Positions 60,382 through 64,000 of a stretch of DNA of 64,000 nt are shown piece by piece; positions within the stretch are counted from its first letter, which is position 1, and the number at the start of each line of letters is the position of its first letter. The notes below the pieces were generated by a model. The model was given only the letters and a program-made list of their open reading frames with translations, ran no database searches and had not been told where the DNA came from. A program made the translations under genes and the position numbers. Source of the stretch: Ruminococcus sp. (GTDB lineage Bacteria > Bacillota > Clostridia > Oscillospirales > Ruminococcaceae); contig JAFXVT010000011.1 in NCBI GenBank assembly GCA_017534835.1, forward strand, positions 124,001 to 188,000. The letters are read 5' to 3'.

Positions 60382-62459
60382 TTTTTAAGCTCTCTTTCGT
60401 AGTTACAGCCCTCGTTCTCACAAACGAGTCTGCCGGATTTTCCGCCCTTGTTGAACAGCGACTTTCCGCAAACGGGACACACCTCTGCCGTCGGGACGTT
60501 CCACGTCATAAAGTTGCACTCCGGGAAGCCCTCGCAGCCGTAGAAGCTTCTGCCCTTCTTCGACTTCTTCAGCAGCATTTTCTTGCCGCATCTCGGACAG
60601 CTGCCCTCGGTCTCGGTAACTATCTTCTTCGTGTTCGAGCACTCCGGGAATCCGGGACAAGCAAGGAATTTTCCGAATCTGCCATACTTGATGACCATGT
60701 TTCGTCCGCAGAGCTCGCAGATGACATCCGTCTCCTCGTCGGGCACCTTCACGCGCTTGCCCTCCATAGCCTCCTCGGCATTTTTCAGGGTCTCGGAGAA
60801 GCCGTCGTAGAATTCGTGAAGTGTGCTCACCCAGTCCTTGACGCCGTGCTCTATCTCATCGAGATTGTTCTCCATTTCCGCAGTGAACTTCGCATCGACT
60901 ATCTCCTTGAAATGCTCCTTCATCAGCTCTGTGATGACCTCGCCGAGGTTTGTCGGCTTGAGCGCCTTTCCCTCGTGCTCGACGTACTGACGCGCTGTTA
61001 TAGTCGTTATCGTAGGAGCGTAGGTACTCGGTCTGCCGATACCGTTCTCCTCAAGCGCCTTGATAAGAGAAGCCTCGGTGTAGCGCGGAGGCGGCTGAGT
61101 GAAATGCTGATTTCCGGATATGGACTTCAGCTTCAGATTATCGCCGACTGCGAGCGCAGGAAGCATTTTCTTGTTCTCGTCAGCATTGTCCGTGGACTCG
61201 ACATACAGCTTTGTAAAGCCGTCGAACTTCACGGAATAGCCGGAAGCACGGAAAGTGCAGCCATTCGCCTCGATGTCGACCGATACCGTATCAAGGAGAG
61301 CATTAGCCATCTGGCTTGCGATAAAGCGCTCCCATATGAGCTTGTAGAGCTTGTACTGGTCGCTCGAAAGTCCCGATTTTACGCGCTCCGGCGAGAGCTC
61401 GGGAGTCGATGGGCGTATCGCCTCGTGTGCGTCCTGAGCATTGCTCTTGCTCTTGAAAACACGCGGCTTTTCGGGAAGATATTCGCTTCCGTAGACCGTG
61501 CTGATGTACTGGGCTGCTGCCGCCTTCGCCTCCTCGGAGATGCGCAGGCTGTCCGTTCTCATATATGTGATGAGACCTACCGCACCGATACCCTCAACGT
61601 CAACGCCTTCGTAAAGCTCCTGTGCAGCCTTCATCGTGCGCTTCGCACTGAATCCGAGCTTGCGTGAAGCCTCCTGCTGCATCGTAGATGTGATGAACGG
61701 CGGTGCCGGCTGCTTCTTTGTTATCTTCTTCTTTACCGATGTGACGCTGTACTGAGCACCCTCGAGCCTTGCGAGAAGTCCGTCAGCCTCAGCCTTTCCG
61801 GGTATCTCGAGCTTCTTGCCGTCTACGGCGACGAGTGCAGCCTCGAATACCTTTCTTGAGCCGGGAGCTGTGAATTTCGCATCGATGGACCAGTATTCCT
61901 TCGGTACGAACTTCCTTATCTCATTCTCGCGGTCGACCACGAGACGTACTGCAACAGACTGGACTCTTCCTGCCGAAAGACCGCGCTTTACCTTCTTCCA
62001 GAGGAAGGGGCTGAGCTTGTATCCGACAAGTCTGTCAAGTATACGGCGTGCCTGCTGAGCATTGACAAGGTCAACGTCTATCTTATGCGGATTGCTCATA
62101 CCGTTCTGAACGCCCGTTTTTGTTATCTCGTTGAACGCAACGCGGTTGTTGTCGTTCATATCGAGCTTGAGCATCTGTGCTATATGCCATGATATAGCCT
62201 CTCCCTCGCGGTCCGGGTCTGTCGCGAGATAGACCTTTCCGCTCTTCTTGGCACTTTTCTTGAGGTCGCTGATAACGTCCTCCTTGCCCTTCATATCGGT
62301 GTACTGCGGCTCGAAATCGTGTTCAGTGTCTACACCGAGCTTCGACTTCGGAAGGTCGCGGACGTGCCCCATAGAAGCGACTACCTTGTAGCCCTTGCCG
62401 AGGTATTTCTGTATTGTTTTTGCCTTTGCAGGCGACTCAACTATTACAAGATCTGACAT
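60378..62459 (-). CDS. topA: DNA topoisomerase I
   Basis: A 693-residue type IA topoisomerase relaxing negative supercoils. TOPRIM domain (LVIVESPAKAKTIQKYLGKG and ATDPDREGEAISWH), active-site tyrosine in GLITYMRTDS near 305, and three C-terminal zinc ribbons (CELCGRNM, CPRCGKKML and CPVCGKSLF with their partner cysteines). Lies after dprA, as usual in Firmicutes. Confidence 0.97.
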   Translation of the reverse strand: MSDLVIVESPAKAKTIQKYLGKGYKVVASMGHVRDLPKSKLGVDTEHDFEPQYTDMKGKEDVISDLKKSAKKSGKVYLATDPDREGEAISWHIAQMLKLDMNDNNRVAFNEITKTGVQNGMSNPHKIDVDLVNAQQARRILDRLVGYKLSPFLWKKVKRGLSAGRVQSVAVRLVVDRENEIRKFVPKEYWSIDAKFTAPGSRKVFEAALVAVDGKKLEIPGKAEADGLLARLEGAQYSVTSVKKKITKKQPAPPFITSTMQQEASRKLGFSAKRTMKAAQELYEGVDVEGIGAVGLITYMRTDSLRISEEAKAAAAQYISTVYGSEYLPEKPRVFKSKSNAQDAHEAIRPSTPELSPERVKSGLSSDQYKLYKLIWERFIASQMANALLDTVSVDIEANGCTFRASGYSVKFDGFTKLYVESTDNADENKKMLPALAVGDNLKLKSISGNQHFTQPPPRYTEASLIKALEENGIGRPSTYAPTITTITARQYVEHEGKALKPTNLGEVITELMKEHFKEIVDAKFTAEMENNLDEIEHGVKDWVSTLHEFYDGFSETLKNAEEAMEGKRVKVPDEETDVICELCGRNMVIKYGRFGKFLACPGFPECSNTKKIVTETEGSCPRCGKKMLLKKSKKGRSFYGCEGFPECNFMTWNVPTAEVCPVCGKSLFNKGGKSGRLVCENEGCNYERELKK

Positions 62460-62512
62460 TTGGTTCTGAACCCCTTATTTAATCTATTCTCATACCTTCC
62501 TGTGCTCACGCA

Positions 62513-63742
62513 TCAGACAAGGCTCTCATATACTTTACCGGGAAGAGATCTGACTGCTCCCGTTATCTCCATTTCAGTGAGCTCCATCATAAGCTCGGCA
62601 ATGTCCATACTGAGCCGCTCTGCCAGCTCGTCTGCAAGAAGAGCGCCGTCCGAGAGCGTTTCTGCTATCTGCTTCTGCACGCCCTCGAGGAGTATATCAT
62701 CCCTTTTCTCCTCTGCCTTTGCAGGACTCTCCTCCTGAACACCGGAAGCCTCAGTATAAGTATCGAGCACTTCCTTCGGGCTGATCCTCCGCTCACGCGG
62801 CTTGACCGGGACAGCTTCCTTTCCGAGAACGCTGTATGCCTCTGAACGTATCTCGTTATACAGAAGCGTACCGTATCCGAATGACGCGGCTATGTCCTCA
62901 GCGCTGAAAAACGGTATCGCTCCCTCGCTGAGAAGCGCACAGTTTCCGGAGAAAGCATCACTGAATATATCTGCCGGCGGCATACAGTAAACATCTCTGC
63001 CCTGCTCTGCCGCAAGTGATGCAGTTATCAGCGAGCCGCTCTTCTCGGACGCCTCAAACACGACTGTAGCACGTCCGAGCGCAGCAAGTATCCTGTTACG
63101 CTTCGGGAAGTTCGCAGAATGCGGCGTGGTACCGGGAGGATATTCGCTCACGAATACCCCGCCTGCCGCGATTATCTCATCACGATACCGGAAATTCTCG
63201 CGCGGATAGTCTACATCAACGCCGCAGCCGAGTATACAGGCTGTAGGTCTGCCCTGCGAGGCGGCTGCCATATGCGAGGTTATATCAACACCGACAGCAA
63301 ATCCGCTGACTATGACGACTCCGTTCGCTGAAAGAGTTCTGCATATCCTGTCAGTCACCTTCAGGCTATAATCGCACGACTTTCTTGCGCCGACCGTTGT
63401 GACGGTCTGTGTACCGGTAAGACATCGAATATCGCCTTCGTAGTACAGAAGCGTCGGCGGATTTATTATATGTTTCAGCTGCGGAGGATAGTCCTCTGAG
63501 TCATACGAAACTGTCCTTATCCCCTTTTTGCTGCATTCGGCAAGTATCTGCTCCGCTGCTCCTATATCTGTAGAGGAAACAGCGTTTTTCTCATTTCCGT
63601 AAAGCCTGACCTCGCTTGTTCCGGAGCGCAGCTCATAGTAAGCCTCGTCCGGCGTCTCAAACAGCGACATCAGCTCCCATATCCTTCTGCTCCCGACTCC
63701 GAATATCATCGTGAGCCAGAGCCAGTATTTCCTGTTGTCCAT
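62513..63742 (-). CDS. dprA: DNA processing protein DprA
   Basis: A 409-residue protein that loads RecA on incoming single-stranded DNA. An N-terminal helical domain (WLWLTMIFGVGSRRIWELM) is followed by the Rossmann-like core: TVGARKSCDYS, VSGFAVGVDITSHMAA, CILGCGVDVDYPREN, GTTPHSANFPKRNRILAALG. A C-terminal winged helix (about 345-409) is present. Its presence does not prove competence, as it is widespread. Confidence 0.95.
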   Translation of the reverse strand: MDNRKYWLWLTMIFGVGSRRIWELMSLFETPDEAYYELRSGTSEVRLYGNEKNAVSSTDIGAAEQILAECSKKGIRTVSYDSEDYPPQLKHIINPPTLLYYEGDIRCLTGTQTVTTVGARKSCDYSLKVTDRICRTLSANGVVIVSGFAVGVDITSHMAAASQGRPTACILGCGVDVDYPRENFRYRDEIIAAGGVFVSEYPPGTTPHSANFPKRNRILAALGRATVVFEASEKSGSLITASLAAEQGRDVYCMPPADIFSDAFSGNCALLSEGAIPFFSAEDIAASFGYGTLLYNEIRSEAYSVLGKEAVPVKPRERRISPKEVLDTYTEASGVQEESPAKAEEKRDDILLEGVQKQIAETLSDGALLADELAERLSMDIAELMMELTEMEITGAVRSLPGKVYESLV

Positions 63743-63783
63743 AACAAGCCTCCCCCAAGACCGTTGTAAAGCTCTTCAGGAGC

Positions 63784-64000
63784 TCATTTTCTCAGCTCCC
63801 ACATAAGGATCCCGGCAGCCATTGCCGCATTGAGCGAATTGATAGTACCGCTCATCGGGATAGTGATGCGCCTGTCGCAGCGCCTTGCAGTTGCTGCCGG
63901 AAGTCCGTTTCCCTCGTTGCCGATGAACACCGCCTGACGTCCGGTGAATCTGCATTCGGTGACCTTCTCTGCATCATTGTCTATGACCGCAGCTGATGTC
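63784..64000 (-). CDS. TrmH/SpoU-family RNA methyltransferase, C-terminal part (cut by window edge)
   Basis: The last 71 codons of a SpoU-type 2'-O-methyltransferase. The SAM-binding trefoil-knot motifs are visible: AVFIGNEGNGLP and ITIPMSGTINSLNAAMAAGI, followed by LMWELRK and the stop. The start lies beyond the window, so the rRNA or tRNA target cannot be told. It ends 41 bases before dprA begins. Confidence 0.88.
   Translation of the reverse strand, partial: TSAAVIDNDAEKVTECRFTGRQAVFIGNEGNGLPAATARRCDRRITIPMSGTINSLNAAMAAGILMWELRK

Noticed and set aside
58543-60402. Long open frame (619 codons) antisense to plsX and trmFO
   Set aside because: Both opposite-strand genes are unmistakable and the antisense protein has no recognisable domain or start signal.
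1-64000. Search for a defence island, CRISPR array, prophage or secondary-metabolite cluster
   Set aside because: No regular repeat-spacer array, integrase, transposase, phage structural gene, restriction enzyme or synthase-type gene was found; the region is mainly housekeeping.

Overview
The window looks like chromosome of an anaerobic gut or rumen Clostridia of the Ruminococcus type (Oscillospiraceae). Supporting signs are a secreted protein ending in a two-repeat dockerin (cellulosome or amylosome cell biology), a complete rnfCDGEAB ion-pumping complex, Firmicutes-style gene orders (rpsF-ssb-rpsR; aroQ-pepQ-efp; plsX-rnc-smc-ftsY; nadD-yqeK-lcp-rsfS-leuS), AGGAGG-type ribosome binding sites and near-consensus sigma-A promoters with 17-base spacers. 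The call rests on protein motifs and gene order only. I see no tRNA or rRNA genes, CRISPR array, prophage or insertion sequence.

Layout. 1-2.6 kb (-): purL (cut by the window edge) and the tRNA methylthiotransferase mtaB. 2.7-3.5 kb (+): an HPr-like protein and a small DUF378 membrane protein. 3.5-4.8 kb (-): rpsF-ssb-rpsR. 4.8-6.8 kb (-): a dockerin protein with a lysozyme-like core, translationally coupled to a YhfC-type intramembrane protease. 6.9-11.8 kb (+): the rnf operon. 11.8-16.1 kb: a guanylate-kinase-like protein (-), then on + a LacI-sensor diguanylate cyclase, a metallophosphoesterase, TspO and a free-standing 17-codon Cys-rich peptide gene. 16.1-21.5 kb: an ABC exporter operon (-) divergent from a two-component system (+), with a duplicated promoter segment between them. 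21.5-26.8 kb (-): a large membrane protein, a degenerate M20/M28-like peptidase and two PH-domain membrane proteins. 26.9-29.3 kb (+): a sodium:amino-acid symporter and a degenerate phosphohexomutase. 29.3-38.5 kb (+): rnj-gdpP-rplI-dnaB-tilS-ftsH behind one strong promoter and a structured leader. 38.5-43.6 kb (-): K+ channel, YolD, an acidic zinc-ribbon protein, efp, a frameshifted pepQ, aroQ, yqeG and rpsU. 43.7-64 kb (-): a long run of housekeeping genes from a trmH-type methyltransferase (cut by the edge), dprA, topA, trmFO, plsX, rnc, a radical SAM gene, smc, ftsY, rdgB, yhbY, a flavodoxin-like oxidoreductase, nadD, yqeK, lcp, rsfS, a small membrane protein and leuS.

Most of the window is core information processing (translation, tRNA and rRNA modification, secretion, chromosome segregation). 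The less ordinary material is the 17-residue Cys-rich peptide unit, the catalytically stripped phosphohexomutase, the FtsY whose acidic domain and basic tip sit at the C-terminus instead of the N-terminus, the duplicated promoter before the two-component system, the 33-bp repeats in the LCP gene, the structured rnj leader, and the pepQ frameshift.
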